DNA of 64,000 bases from Neospora caninum Liverpool. Taxonomy: Eukaryota; Apicomplexa; Conoidasida; Eucoccidiorida; Sarcocystidae. The stretch is taken from contig NC_018397.1 of the NCBI RefSeq assembly GCF_000208865.1, forward strand, positions 1,240,001 through 1,304,000. The letters are read 5' to 3'. Shown here piece after piece: positions 23,686 to 36,089 of this stretch. Below the pieces are notes generated by a model. The model was not told the DNA's origin and searched no databases. It saw only the letters and a program-made list of their open reading frames with translations. A program made the translations under genes and the position numbers. Each line of letters begins with the position of its first letter. Within the stretch, counting starts at the first letter, position 1.

Positions 23686-24381
23686 AAGGGACCAGAGAAC
23701 AAGCGAAAGAGAGTACAAGAAACGAAAGCGGAGAGAAGAAGCAGAGGCGACGAGAAACAAGGGAGAAGAAGAGGCAGAAAGAAGGAGAAATGCATCGAAT
23801 CCACAGGGGAGGACAAGTAGGAAGCGAAAAGCGATGCAGGGACAACAGGCAGATTGGAGCGCGAGAGGAAGAAGGCGGCTAGGCGACACAGGTCGCCGCC
23901 TTTTGTTGTCAAGAGACAAAACCGTTGCCGTTTCCAGGTTTTTTTGTGGTCGTGTTCTCGTCTCTTTCCACCTAAACTGCTGCGTCTCTCCAGACTTGGC
24001 TGAGAGCCTGATTACCTCGAATCCATCCTTTTGTCACATTCACTTTCTCGTATTTCCACTCCTCGTGAATCATGCCGAGACGAGCCCTGGGATCTACACT
24101 TTCCGGTTCACTTCTGTCTCTGCCGGCAATTTTTCTCGTGGTGTCCACCTCTCCAAACACCTGGGCACTCTCTCTACGCACGTGGTCCTCTTTTGCTACT
24201 CTTGGCGACCTCAGGGGGGGGTCAAACACCCAACTTAGCACGGTAGTCGCTACCTCAAATATTTCTCACATCTATGTATGTATATATGTTTATGTATATA
24301 AACTTGAAAATTACGTTGAAAACTATACTTCTGTATCTACACCTCCACAAGTCCCAATAAGGTAGTCCATAGCTACATAGT

Positions 24382-24383
<2 letters not shown>

Positions 24384-24415
<32 letters not shown>
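24384..24415. repeat. (AT)n microsatellite
   Basis: Long, pure alternating AT tract. Confidence 0.9.
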
Positions 24416-24422
<7 letters not shown>

Positions 24423-24811
24423 CAATATATACGTAAACGTTCCTCAATACATGGACGTCTTTTGTACTCGAAAAATCGACAAAATCTGTAAATCTGTCAA
24501 CATCGAGAGCGAGTGTTTCTCTCCTGCATCGCTGCTGTTAGGCTCATTGGTGAGCGTTTGCGAGATTCCCGGAGGGCCGGATCCGGAAGCGACCGCCGAG
24601 CCTGTGCGTCTGCCGCGCTGTCTCTCCACTGTCGGTACAACCTCCGGAAATGTTTAGGAGTCCATTCTTTCCTGAAACTGTGCGGGTACCGGCAGGGGTC
24701 TCGCCCCGAGGAGCGAAAAACCATTCGACAGAAGTTTTGCCTCTTTAGAATCCAGAATCCAGTCGTCTCTCATCACCGCAATTTCGCAATCTATCTGATC
24801 AGTGCTGGGTC

Positions 24812-24832
24812 ATATATATATATATATATATA
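24812..24832. repeat. (AT)n microsatellite
   Basis: Alternating AT tract. Confidence 0.9.
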
Positions 24833-25844
24833 TTTATGTACCGGACTCATAGTTGCGCAGCTGCAAGGATACCGGTCCCTGCAGATCTTGTTGTAGACGT
24901 TTTTTTTCGGTGGGGTGCGTCTCCGTCTATAAGCCGAAGTGCGTCGTGGAGCACTCAGCTCCACAGAGAGGGCAGCTGGAGCTCGGGTCGTGGGAAATCG
25001 CAAAGGGAAAATGTAGACAAAAGCAAAAGGAACTGTATTCGAGAGTGTCTCGATGCCGTGCTGTTCCCTTGCATGCACCAAGAATTTCCAAAAAATCACT
25101 GTGGCCAAAGAGACGGAAAATGCACAGCACACGTCGGCGGCTCTCACACATCTGGAGAACATGTACACGAAGGATATGCATATACTATCTAATGACTGTA
25201 CAAAAGGGGGGCCGAGATGGAAAACGACAGATACAGAAAACGACAGACACAGTGTCTACGGAGATCCGAAGGCACAGGGAGACTAGATACCGACGCAACA
25301 GTTGACAGATGTGGACAGAGACGAGATAGATATTTGCCTGACTTGACGTCTTCCCTCGATGGGCTCGCCACCTGACTACAAATACAGATGCACAGGCGAC
25401 AGAGTCATGTTCTTTACACGCATATATACCAAACCACATACATATGTAGAAATGTCTCTGAGCCGGAACAGGATTTTTGTATCAGCATACTTCTCGAGGA
25501 GGAGGAACGTCGGGGATTTTGCCAGGCTGGAGCGCACAAAAAGGCAGGACAGGACGCAACATGCGGCATGCTCACTCCTGTGAGAAACTTGAGAGGTCGT
25601 TACAACTCCGTTACACTGCTCTTGGTACCTGAAAGTCTCTCACAGCAAAGATGCCACCCGCCACTATACAAAACAGCAGATGCATGCATGCATGTGCGGG
25701 TGCATCCAAACTGAAAGACCCCTGTCGAGACGTATCTAGATCTTTTGTGCGCATCTATCGCCGCAATTCTAACAATGTCTCTACATCTCTGCCTGCACAG
25801 ACACCGTATCGCATACCACACAGCCACTGCATCCAGTGTGTCTC

Positions 25845-25847
<3 letters not shown>

Positions 25848-25885
<38 letters not shown>
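25848..25885. repeat. (AT)n microsatellite
   Basis: One of the longest pure AT tracts in the window, about 19 dinucleotides. Confidence 0.9.
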
Positions 25886-25887
<2 letters not shown>

Positions 25888-26147
25888 TGAGAGAGACACA
25901 GAGGCAAGAAGAGACGAAGATCTAGGAATAGATACGGCACGTTTCACTGTATATATTGCCAAATATCTATACAGATAGAAGTACGTACAGATATGGATCG
26001 ATTTCGGCAGCTGTAAAAACCGAGGTACGTATAGAAATCGATTGGCATCACTACATAAATATGCAGGCATGCATGCCTAGCTCTTGTCTCCATGTTGCCT
26101 GCTGGCCACGTTTTTCTTTGTTTTTTGGTCTCGACGCGTCTCCTCAC

Positions 26148-28709
26148 CTCGAACTGCGGCGCAGAGAAGGCGGCGTCTCTGGCTGCTGCGCGTGCGGCGT
26201 CCTCGGAGGGTCGTGTTCCAGTCCCTGGCCCTTCTGGCGGATTGGAGGCGCCTAGCGAGGAGAGCGCCTGAACCGCGTCGAGCTGCGGAGCGACGACCGG
26301 GGCACTTTGAAGAGACAGCGAATTCGCCGCGAGAAAAGGCCGGAGAAAGTCGACCGAGGGCGGCGGGGCCTCGAAGGCGAGACGCTCGGCGACGGCCTTC
26401 TCTCGCACGAGGCCGTGAAACTGTTGAAGCTGCTGGAGCTGACTGGTCCTGCAGACGCCGACCCCGAGGGACACCGGAAAGAAAGACGTGAACAGGGGAA
26501 GAGGAGGCGAAACGCCAGAGGAGAAAACGGAGATTGCAACGGCGCGGTGTAGTCACGAGACAAGAGAAAGAGAGTCTGGGGGGAGATCGCGAGAAGCAGG
26601 GAACCACGAGAGGACGGAGAAGGGAGAGGAAGAGAGAGAACAGATAAGGAGACTCCCACACATTGTCTGAGAGGAAGTCGGAGGAAGAGAGAAGGGAGAA
26701 GCGATAGGCCCGCCACCAGAAGAGGGAAAGAAATCCAGATCGCAAGAGAGGAGACCTCCTCTGAAACACTGGTCGTTTTCTCACGCAAGAAGAGACAACT
26801 GCCACTTCCACGTGTCTTAAAGGAGTGCGAAGGACACAGTCTGAATCGCGAAACACAGGAGACAGTGTTGCGCCCGAGAACTACCGACACAGGCTGCATA
26901 CAGAGCGGCCTCGGCCCTTGGAGAGCGCATGCAGGGAAGCGAGAGCCTCTCTTTCCCTGGAGAGACTACGAGTCTCTGTTTTATCTCGCGCAACTAGGCA
27001 GCCGCGAGTTCCCCAGCGGCGAGGAGACCGCACTGAGAGCGGCTGCAGCTTGGCTTCAGTCGCGCAGATGACGCAAAAAAACTCAAGACGCATGCACACA
27101 CCGCTGGAGTGGGGGAAAGGGAAAAGAGAGGATACACAGAGGATCAGAGAGGCAAGAAAGGGGATAGAGGGGAGACAGAGAGGAGGGCCCCACAGAAAGC
27201 CTGGCTGAGAAAAACGAGGAAAAGAGTGCATGTTCTGCCTGGTGTCGAGCTGTGCTTCGCTTCGTGCGCACACGCGGTTCCTGCTCCGAGGACAGGAGCC
27301 ACAAATGCCGCAGAACTGGTAAGGCGAGGCAAGGGCGGGGAAGCTGAGCTAAGCGTTCGCACTGTTTTGTCACGGTTAGGACGCTCCCGTGGAGAGCAGG
27401 AACGCGGAGAGAACCTGGAATAGGGCGCAGCCCTCTTCTTCCACGACGAGACTCGACAGCGAATCACGGAGGGGTGAGGGAGTCCTGTGTAAGTTTTATT
27501 TTGCGTGGCAGACGTACACAATCTGCTCGGCCAGACCTGGCCAGTCCGCCGGGTTTCTCTGATAAAAGAGGAAACGGTGCTCTTCTGGTGAGATGTCCAA
27601 ACCCGCAAACAAGCGCTCGCCCTCCGATACGCCGAAGCCTGCGAGAAAAGAGAAGAGACAAAAGCTGAAAAAACATCACAGAGAAGAAAGAGAAGACAGA
27701 AAAAGGAGCGGAGAGATAAAAAAGAAAGAGACCAAAGAGAGGAGAAGAAAGGAACAGCGCCGGCAGATAGACAGAAGGGGGAGACAAAGGGAGAAGCAGG
27801 ACGAGCCGGCACGCGAAGAAAAGGAACAAAGAGAAGGGAATTCTGTGTGTCTCGTTTTTAAATCCTCTACCACCGGAGGAAAAGAGAGGTTGAGATCGGA
27901 GGACAGAACAAGAGGCGAGGAGTGTTGAGCTCTCAAAACGCACTGGAGAAAGGCCAGACGCCTCCCTTGGCTGCCGCCTCGAGATTCTTCCACGCGTCGA
28001 TGTACTTCTCGCCTTCAGATTTCGCACTCTGGCCGGCGTCATGGGTCGGCGCAGAACTCGAAGAGGGCGGCGCGGTGTTTCCGCCAGCTCCGCCGCCGAG
28101 GAGAGACCCGCCAAAGAGGGAATTCGAAGAAGTGCCCGAAGCGCCGAAGAGAGAAGAAGAAGTGGAACCGAACGGGGAAGAAGATGAGCCGAACGGAGAA
28201 GAAGCGGAAGACCCAAAAAGAGTAGAAGAACCGAAAGAGGAAGAAGCGGAAGAGGAGGAAGAGCACGAAGAACCGAAAGGCGAAAGGGACGAAGAACCGA
28301 AAGGCGAAGAGGACGAAGAACCGAAAGGGGTGGAGGACGAAGAGCCGAAAGGGGAAGAGGACGAAGAACCGAAGAGAGCCGACGATCCGAAAGAAGAAGC
28401 GGATCCAAAAAGAGAAGAGGAGGGAGCACCAAAAGGAGAGGAACTGAGGAGAGAAGAGCCAAGAACGGAAGACGACTGTCCAGAGAAGGGGTTGTGTGGC
28501 GTGGAGTTTGTGCCAAAGAGGCTCGGCTGGCCAGCAGACGCCGACCCAAAGGCGGCTTGACCCCCAGAAAAGGGCGTGCTGCCGCCTAGAGTGGTCCCAC
28601 CTCCCCCTGTAAAAGAAGACGCCGCGCTGAGAGAAGTGAACGAGGACGATCCATTCGTCCCTGTTCCTCCCCACGAAGAGGAAGTGAACGAGGTGGGCCA
28701 CGCTGCCAT
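26148..28709 (-). CDS. FG-repeat nucleoporin
   Basis: Predicted nuclear pore protein of the permeability barrier. Exon 1 starts at the ATG at 28709 (MAAWPTSF) and encodes about 16 FG dipeptides, mostly SPFG, SLFG and SSFG, separated by Ser-rich spacers, then a conserved-looking helix (YIDAWKNLEAAAKGG). If unspliced it ends at TGA 27933-27935. A clear downstream exon begins at 27638 (FGVSEGERLFAGLDIS) and continues through PADWPGLAEQI; it needs phase 1, which exon 1 offers only at a weak GC-type donor. Further phase-compatible minus-strand exons are 27638-27518, 27103-26885 and 26448-26148. The last contains LQQLQQFHGLVREKAVAERL and ends at a strong GTGAGG donor, so at least one more exon should follow. 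A helical region after an FG domain recalls the Nup54/57 or Nup62 type, but I cannot choose. The FG part is firm; the 3' structure is not. Confidence 0.65.
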
Positions 28710-31700
28710 CTGTTGGATTCGAGTCTTTTCGCGAAGCCGCCTTCCCCGACGCTTTTTCACGGTAGAGGCAAAAGGAGCGGCCTCGAATCACACGGCTGAG
28801 ACTCCATCTTCACTCTCCGTCTGCGTGTGCTAGTCTCCCTGGTGTACGAGGGAAAAAAAGTTCCGCGGTTCTTTTCGGCGTTTGGCTGCCGGCCGTCCAC
28901 GTGACACGCGAAGCGGTCGCGCCCCTCGTGCTTCTCGTGTTTCTCGCGCTCCTCTTGTCTGCGTTCTTGTTCTGAGCAGATCCAGAACGGTCCTGAAGAA
29001 GACGCGGCGGACCCCAGCGAGTGAGTCTGGCCTGTTTCAGAGAGAAAATTGACCGCGACCGCGAAAATCGACTGGCCGGCAGCCGGCGCGGGGAGAGGTG
29101 GGGGGCGACTGGAGAATGCCGAGGGAGAACGAGAACAGATGCTCCCTGGAGCACCCGAAAATGCCCGTCTACAAGAAAAAGAGAGACTCTTCTCTCTGCC
29201 CTCCGGTTTTAAATCTAGAGAAAAGTGGCCACACTCGACAACCCTGCGGACGGCACGACGCCGTCAGAGGCTCGCCCGACACGCGTGCATGCGCTCGCGA
29301 GGTGTACAGACACCCGAAGACCCGCGCGGCGTCGTCCGTGGAGAGGTCGCAAAACAGATCGTGGCATTCTCGAACGACGAGAAACAGGGAAAACGCATGC
29401 GAATTTCACAGCATTCTCTCTTGCTGAGGGAAACTCCTTTTCTCAACGCGACCTAGAGCAAAAGCTCCGCGCACCGCCTCGAAACGAAAAGGTCGCTGAC
29501 GCCGTTTGTTCCCTGCACTTCCCGGGTTACTGTTCTCGCCCTGCATACACCAAGCGTCGGTCAATCCCGAGTACGCATCATTCGCCATTTTTGCACTGCC
29601 AATTTCTCTCTCTCACATCTCTCAGTTGCAGCGTTTTGCTCGAAGGGGCTTACGTACTCCACATCGCTGAAGGTTTCTTTTCTCTGTCGCGTTCAACAGC
29701 ATCCTGTGGATCGGCAAAGTGTGCATCTTTCCAAGTGCTTTTCCTCATCGTGTTGGTACAACCGTCAGGCTGCAGAAACAAAGAGGGATAGTGTGATATC
29801 TCCTGAGGAAAAGAGCTTTGCGATACAGGCACACGCTGACATAGGACGACTTTGCGTCCCTAAACTGGAAAGCGAGAAGGGTACAACCGTCTCCATAGAA
29901 GCCTATCCTTGAGGTTGGCACAAGTCTCCGTTCTTTCATCCCCGCAGTCCGTCTGCCTTAGGCAGTTAAAGAACACGGAAAACCGGATATTGCCATGTTG
30001 TCTTCGATCTGTTGTGCCACGCTGTGAAACGCGGCCACTCAGGATTCCGCGAAGCTGCCTAGGCACCCGAGCGTGAAACCGGAGAGTTCGCGGCAACGTA
30101 GACCCAGACACCACGGTTCCGTACTTTCACCCTCTTTCTCTCAGTCTTTTCTCTTGCAGCCTCTCGTTGCCCCACAAAATACCGTCAGAACCTCTTTCTC
30201 AGTTTCTCTTTCTATCTCAATTTCCTAGGAAGGAATGTAGTGTGCCATCGCACGAGAGAGCTTCTTCCTATATGCTGTTACACCGCAGTTTTCTCCCCAA
30301 GATTCTGTGTCTTGCTAGCAACACGAGAGAGCTTTCAGAAAAGAAAGCATGTTGAGGAGAGCGCAGTCACACACGGCCAGGAGAAAAAGGACGCAGTCTA
30401 CGAGGGTGTGAGGTGTTTTCATCACTCTTTCCCCGCGTTTATTTGCAGCATAAGACCAAATGAGATCACTACTATGGTACTAGGAAATAGAACGCGTTAG
30501 TTTTTGGGAAAAAGGCTTCCGAACTTTCATGGGGGTTTTCCGGTCAAAATGCTGCTTAGTCTTCTCGCCGACCAGCCAAACAAGACAAGCAGTGAGGCGG
30601 CCAGCCTCTCTGTCTCTCTGCATTTCCCCCCTTCTCGACCAGAACAAAACGGAAGCCGCCTACAAGATGATCCTGCCCTTCCATCTCGGCGATTTTGACG
30701 CCCCGCACACACAAATTTGTTTCCATCTTTTGCGTGTCACGAAGTGCGTGTCAAGCGCCACCACAGCGCCGCCGTGCACGACCGCGTGGTCACACCAGCC
30801 AAGAAAAACGCGGACGGGAGGCAGAGGGAAAAGAAGTCAGCTTTGCTTCCGCGGGGTGGGTGTCTCTTTGTGTGCATTCACCCGTGCTTGTCTTTAAAAA
30901 TCAACCCGGCTGCTCTCGCGAAAATGTGCAGTGATTTTTCCTCGGCGCATGCGGCTCCGAGCCCCTCCCTGACGCGGAGAGGCGCGGGAAGCGCACCGTG
31001 AGCGATGGTCGCTGGCTGTTTCTCATGCCCCGGAAAAGTGCTTTTTGACGGGGCAAAACCCAGTTCCTCTCTTTTCTACCGTACTTTGAGTAGGCGTGGT
31101 ACTCTGCGTCTTTGCGAAGGAATTCGTGTGCGCGGATTTTCCGCCGATGGACTGCGTGTGCGTGCGTCGTGGCGTCGTGTGTACGTACACTGCGGTGTCG
31201 CGACCGCGCAGACGAACCAGCCACAGCGCGGACGCCGTCCTGTGGCACGTTGCGATCTTTGCCTTTTTTCCCTTGGATGGCGATTCTTCAGCTTGTCAAT
31301 TGAGTGAGTTGCGGAACGAAGAGACTGCGCGAGTTGACTGTGTCACCGGGTGGAAGAAGCCCGCGCTGGTACGCGGGGAATGTGCAGAGTGAACCCTTGG
31401 GTAGATAGATATCGCTCGACGTGTGTTACGCCTTGGCAGTCACTTCCTCGCGAAACAGTCGCGTTCCGTTTCTTCTCTTGCCTAGTCGAGTCCGTAGCTC
31501 TCTCTCGCACTCCTGTTTCGCGAGCGCCAGTTTTTTCTTGTTTTCAAGGGCATCTGTGCCCGAATGCCAACGCGGACCCCTGGCAGACGCTCTGCTCGCC
31601 AGCGTCCCTCGGCCGGCTGGCGTGGACGCCCAGTAGCCTCAGGTGAACGCACAGGATGTGAAGCGATCACAACCTGCAGAGACCAGCTCCTTTTCCAAGA

Positions 31701-32593
31701 AGTGGCCGTTCCTGAAAATTCACTGCGGGAAAATCCAATCGCTCCACAACCCAATACCGGGCGACACCGTCCAGCTTTTCGGTAGACTCTCGCGGTTCCA
31801 CGCACTGTCTCCTGCTGTATACCAAGCGTCAGCAGCCGCCTGCCACTAACCGTTCGTGGAAAAACACGTCCGAGGCGGAAAGACTGCATTCTGAAGAGGA
31901 GATCTCCAGCACAAGAGGAGAGAGGGAAGAACGCCGCGCGTGGGTGATCCGACGACGCAATTCCACGTCTCATGTGGATATACACCTGGCGGCAACCTCA
32001 GGCACATAGTCGCGGCGGCGCCACCTGCCTAGCAGACCAAAAAAAACAAGTCGCCTCGAGCGTCCCTTCAGTGTTTGGAAGCCCACTGATGATGAATTTC
32101 TACCCGCAGCTGAAGCAGATCGGCGGGAAAGCCAGGGAGTGAAGACTTCTCTCCAGAGCCCCAGAGAGTTAAAACCGCCGCTCGAAACCCTCATCGTTCT
32201 CTTCGACCGCGAGCCGGGCTGCATCGATTGTTTCCGTGCAGGTACTCTACGTAGATGGCCGAAATGTGCATTAACTTTTTTGCGAGTCTCTTCGCCGTGC
32301 AACTTCCCCTCCATGCTGCTATCACCGTTGGTCAGTGCAGGCGCACGTCTCCAAAGCTGCGGCTTTGAAGAGAGTTCCCGGGCAAGTCTCGGAAGCGTGT
32401 TTGCCTGACGTGTATGTACACTCGGTTCCGCTACGAGAGAAAGCCAAATCTTTTCCCTCTTCCCCGTCATCGCCTCCGATTCCGCCAGTCTCAAGGGGAG
32501 GCTTTCGCTCCTGCCATCGGGTTCCGGCCTAGGTAAAAGGCGTTCACAAAACGTTTTTCCGGAGAAGAGATTCCGTTTGTGGTTCTTCCCAAG
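28710..32593. promoter_or_regulatory. Divergent promoter region
   Basis: 3.9 kb between the nucleoporin gene (-) and the CBM20 gene (+), expected to contain both promoters and 5' UTRs. Several open frames of 60-190 codons occur on both strands, but none has a recognisable domain or credible splice-bounded structure. One exact TGTACGTACA palindrome lies at 31180-31189. Confidence 0.45.
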
Positions 32594-35500
32594 ATGACGG
32601 GCCAGCACGAAGACACGCTTTTCTGCTACGTCAGATTCAACTGTCACTGCAACCAAACCCATATCGGTAGGCTTCCCGTGTATTCCCTGTACAAGCGCCG
32701 GTGACGCATACAGACTGTCTTGAGAGAAAAAAGATTCCTTTTCTTCTCCTCTCGTTTCTTCCTTCTCTCTTGTCCTCTCTTTTTTTCCTTCTTCTGTGTT
32801 TCTTTCCCTTCTTTCTCGCTGATTTTCGTGTTTGGATTTTGTTTCCTCGTGTTTACAGGCGATCAAGTTTGTCTGCTGGGGAGCACAGCGTCGCTAGGGA
32901 ACTGGTCTTTTTCGCATCGCCTCACACTGACCACCTCCCCGGAACTGTTTCCCCTCTGGCGCACGGAGTGCCCAGTGCTCCTTCCGGCGAATTCCGAAGT
33001 TCGCTACAAATTCTTGATTTGCAGAGAAGATGCGCCTCTCTGTCTCGCTTGCCGCTACGGCGGCTCGCCGGGACGTCGCGGCTCTTTCGGCGCACGCAAG
33101 CTCGCGAGCCTCCGCCGCTCGCTCGGGCTGCGCCGCCCTCTTCCCCCGCCATCTTCGTTCTCGCCAGCCTCTCCGTCCTTCGCAGGCCACCGAGATGGAG
33201 AGTTCTTTCCAGGCCGCCGAGACACAGAGAGTGCCTCCGAGTCTCTGTCCGGCTTGGACAGCGACAGCGAGAGCAGAGTAGACAGAGACGATCCTCTTCT
33301 GTCTCCGCCCATCAGAAGCCGCGCAGACGTCGAGGGGCGCGCGGGGGCCATCTGGCGAGGTCGAAGAGCCCAGGGCGCAAACGGGCGTTGTGGGGAGTGG
33401 AGAGCAGACGCCTGTCCCCAGAGAGAGGCGCTGGGCCTTGCACTCACAGTCGACGCAGTGAGAAGTCAAGCGTGTTGCGGGGCAGTGATGAAGGGAGAAT
33501 GGGAAGCTCCAAAAAGATGGGAAAGCATCCGAGGCGTACAGGGCGACCGCGTGCTCCGCGTGGCCACACACGCCCTGGAGGTCTTTGACACTTTCGGTAC
33601 GCGCGAAACCAGAAACGAAACTCTGGTTGAACAGCTGCCGTAGCACACACCTGTGAAAGACAGTCCGCACAACAACAAACACATGGGAAGTCGTACGTAC
33701 ACGGGTGGAAAATAAACGTGACCAAAATATAAAAATCTACAGGATTATATATCGAGAAAAGGAATAGCGAGGGAAAGGCAAAAAGATAAAAACATTTCAT
33801 GCAAGTGTATTGGAAATGGCCACCCATACCGGAATAGGTAGGAACAGATACGAAACCATGTGTACATCGTGGTAGGAGCGAGTGTGTCTTCCGGTGTACG
33901 TACTGTAAACCTCGTGAGAGTCGTTCTGCATGCTACCGTGATGATGAAACTGCGTGATAAAGCACAGATTCAGGAAGTCTAAAGAGAGAATGCGTCTCAT
34001 GGAAACAAACGCAAGTTCAAAATAGACATAGAGAGAGATAACTATCAAGGAAGACGCGTGTACGCACACACTAGATGCCTGACAGTTTTTCTCTCTAGGC
34101 ACATACATATATATTATGGATCATCACAGAGAGGAGAGAACAAGAGGTTTCTGAGAAATGTGTATGTTGTGTGCGCGAAACTGGGTGTCTCTGCATCTAT
34201 GTCCCTCGAAGGTTTCGAGTGGCGTCGACCTCATTTGTATTTTGCGCTTTATATGCTTTCCGTTTGTCTGCTCTCCCTCGCCCCGTGTTCGGTGGCTGGG
34301 ACCTGTCTCTGGTGTCTGTTCAGGCGCCGAGCCCGCCGCGCCTTCTTCCACGCGACAGGCCAGTGCAGCGCTCCCCAGTGCGCCCGCGCCCGCTCAGGCT
34401 GCCCCGCCTCTCGCAGGGTCTCCGCGTTTGGCAGGCTCTCGGGAGGACTGTTGGTACATCTCGCCGGGAAGTTGCCTGTTTGCATGCGACAGCGCAGAGG
34501 CCGTGGAGAGAAGAAGCTCGCAGAGCCGTGAGGCGGCTTCTCTCGCACGCGAACAAGCCCGGAGCGGCGTCCTGCCCTGTCTCTCGCACCGAGAGGGTTC
34601 TCTCTCGCGCTCTGCAGCTGCGTCGGGTTTCAACCGCACCAGCCTTCGCCGTCACGTCCCCCCTCTGAAGCTCCCCGCCGACCTCTCGCACTCGCCACTG
34701 TCAGGCGCCTCTCCGCACTACGGCCCTACCCCCTCCTCTTCTCGTTCCCATTCGTACTTCTCGCGGCTCAAGCGTGTGGAGGGCGCTGAGGTTCGACACG
34801 GCGACTCGCCCAGACTCAGCGGCTGGCTGACCTCGGCCCTCCCCGAAGTCTATGGCGGCCGGAGGCGCAGCAGCGTCTCCACGAGTGATGTCCCTCCCTT
34901 CTCCGCGCGTTTGGCTTCGCTGCATGCACAGGTCCCCTCTGGAGCGACGCCTCGAAAGGTGCCCCTATCGCCTCTCGCCTCAGACTCCTTTCGCTCGGCG
35001 CTGCAGTCCATGGCTGCGTACTACCCGGCGCACGGGCTCGCCGACCTCGCTCCGACCGCGTTGGGCTCCACTCCCCGCGGCTGCGCGGGAGGCCCGTCGG
35101 AGACAGCTAACGGGGCGACGGCGACCGGGCCTCCGAAGCGCGCCGAAGCCGCGCAAGCTCGCGGCCTGCTGAACGCTGAAAGAGAAGGAGAGGCTCGGTT
35201 CTCGCTCGGGATCGGTGAGGCGCAGGGTAGGCGAACCCCCGCGAGGGAAGGGAGAGAGAGAGAGAGAGAAAGCGACTGGCGTGAAGGGAGACGCGCGTCC
35301 TTGGGCGCAGCGTCGACGCCGCGACCTCATGACTTCGCAGGTGAAAGAGACAGAACTGAAAGAGGCGAGCCGGCCAACCATCGATACAGCACAATCTGTG
35401 CCCCGGCACGTTACGAACGAGCAGCAGGAGCAGTCCCTCTTTCTGGAAAAGAAAATGCGGGGGGAGAAGGAGAAGCAGAGGCTGGACGAACAGACATCGA

Positions 35501-36051
35501 TCAGAGTGACCCAGAGGTGAGAGGAAGATACACACAAAACCTCATATAAACAAAGAAAGAAGAACAAGGCGGTGACTCTCCGACAAGCGAAAAGGGAAAA
35601 GCAGAGAAATACACGCTCGAGAACACGAATGGAAGCGAACGCACGGATCGTGCTGAAGAGAAAACAACACGCGACTGTCATCATTCTGTTGATCCAGAAT
35701 TATAATTTTCCGATTCGAGCTTTGACTTCCCAACTGGTGATGCATCACCAAATCATGCCTCAAACGGAGTGGGGAGATTCGCCCTTCGCTAAGCCGTTTT
35801 CATAGGATCTTGATGATTCTACGCAGTGCTGCATCAACAAAACAGGACAGTTACCCATCGGCTCTCGCACAAATCATGCGTTTTCTGAATCTTGTTCCTG
35901 CATGTAAAAAACGAAAATGTACAGCGTGCACGCATTTCTACATATTTGTATGCGTTTATATATATATATATATATATATTTATCTATTTTTATATATTTA
36001 TATATATATATATATTAGGGTTTAGGGTTTAGGATATATAAAAATAGATAA

Positions 36052-36089
<38 letters not shown>

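Larger units (their letters stand above)
23686..26147. other. Intergenic, AT-tract rich
   Basis: This lies 3' of the HSBP1-like gene and 3' of the last firm nucleoporin exon. It holds three (AT)n tracts and a TGCATGCATGCATG run at 25680-25693. One possible terminal exon of the nucleoporin gene on the minus strand (about 24638-24497, phase-compatible, ending in a stop) is mentioned only as a weak candidate. No other coding sequence is supported. Confidence 0.5.

Noticed and set aside
27922..28560. 212-codon acidic plus-strand frame rich in EEP repeats
   Set aside because: It is the antisense of the FG-repeat exon; repeat composition alone keeps it open.
29225..29791. 188-codon plus-strand frame
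   Set aside because: No conserved segment and not bounded by matching splice sites; probably UTR or promoter DNA.
31970..32866. 298-codon minus-strand open frame
   Set aside because: It runs antisense across the first CBM20 exon and intron and has a charged, domain-free composition with no splice context.
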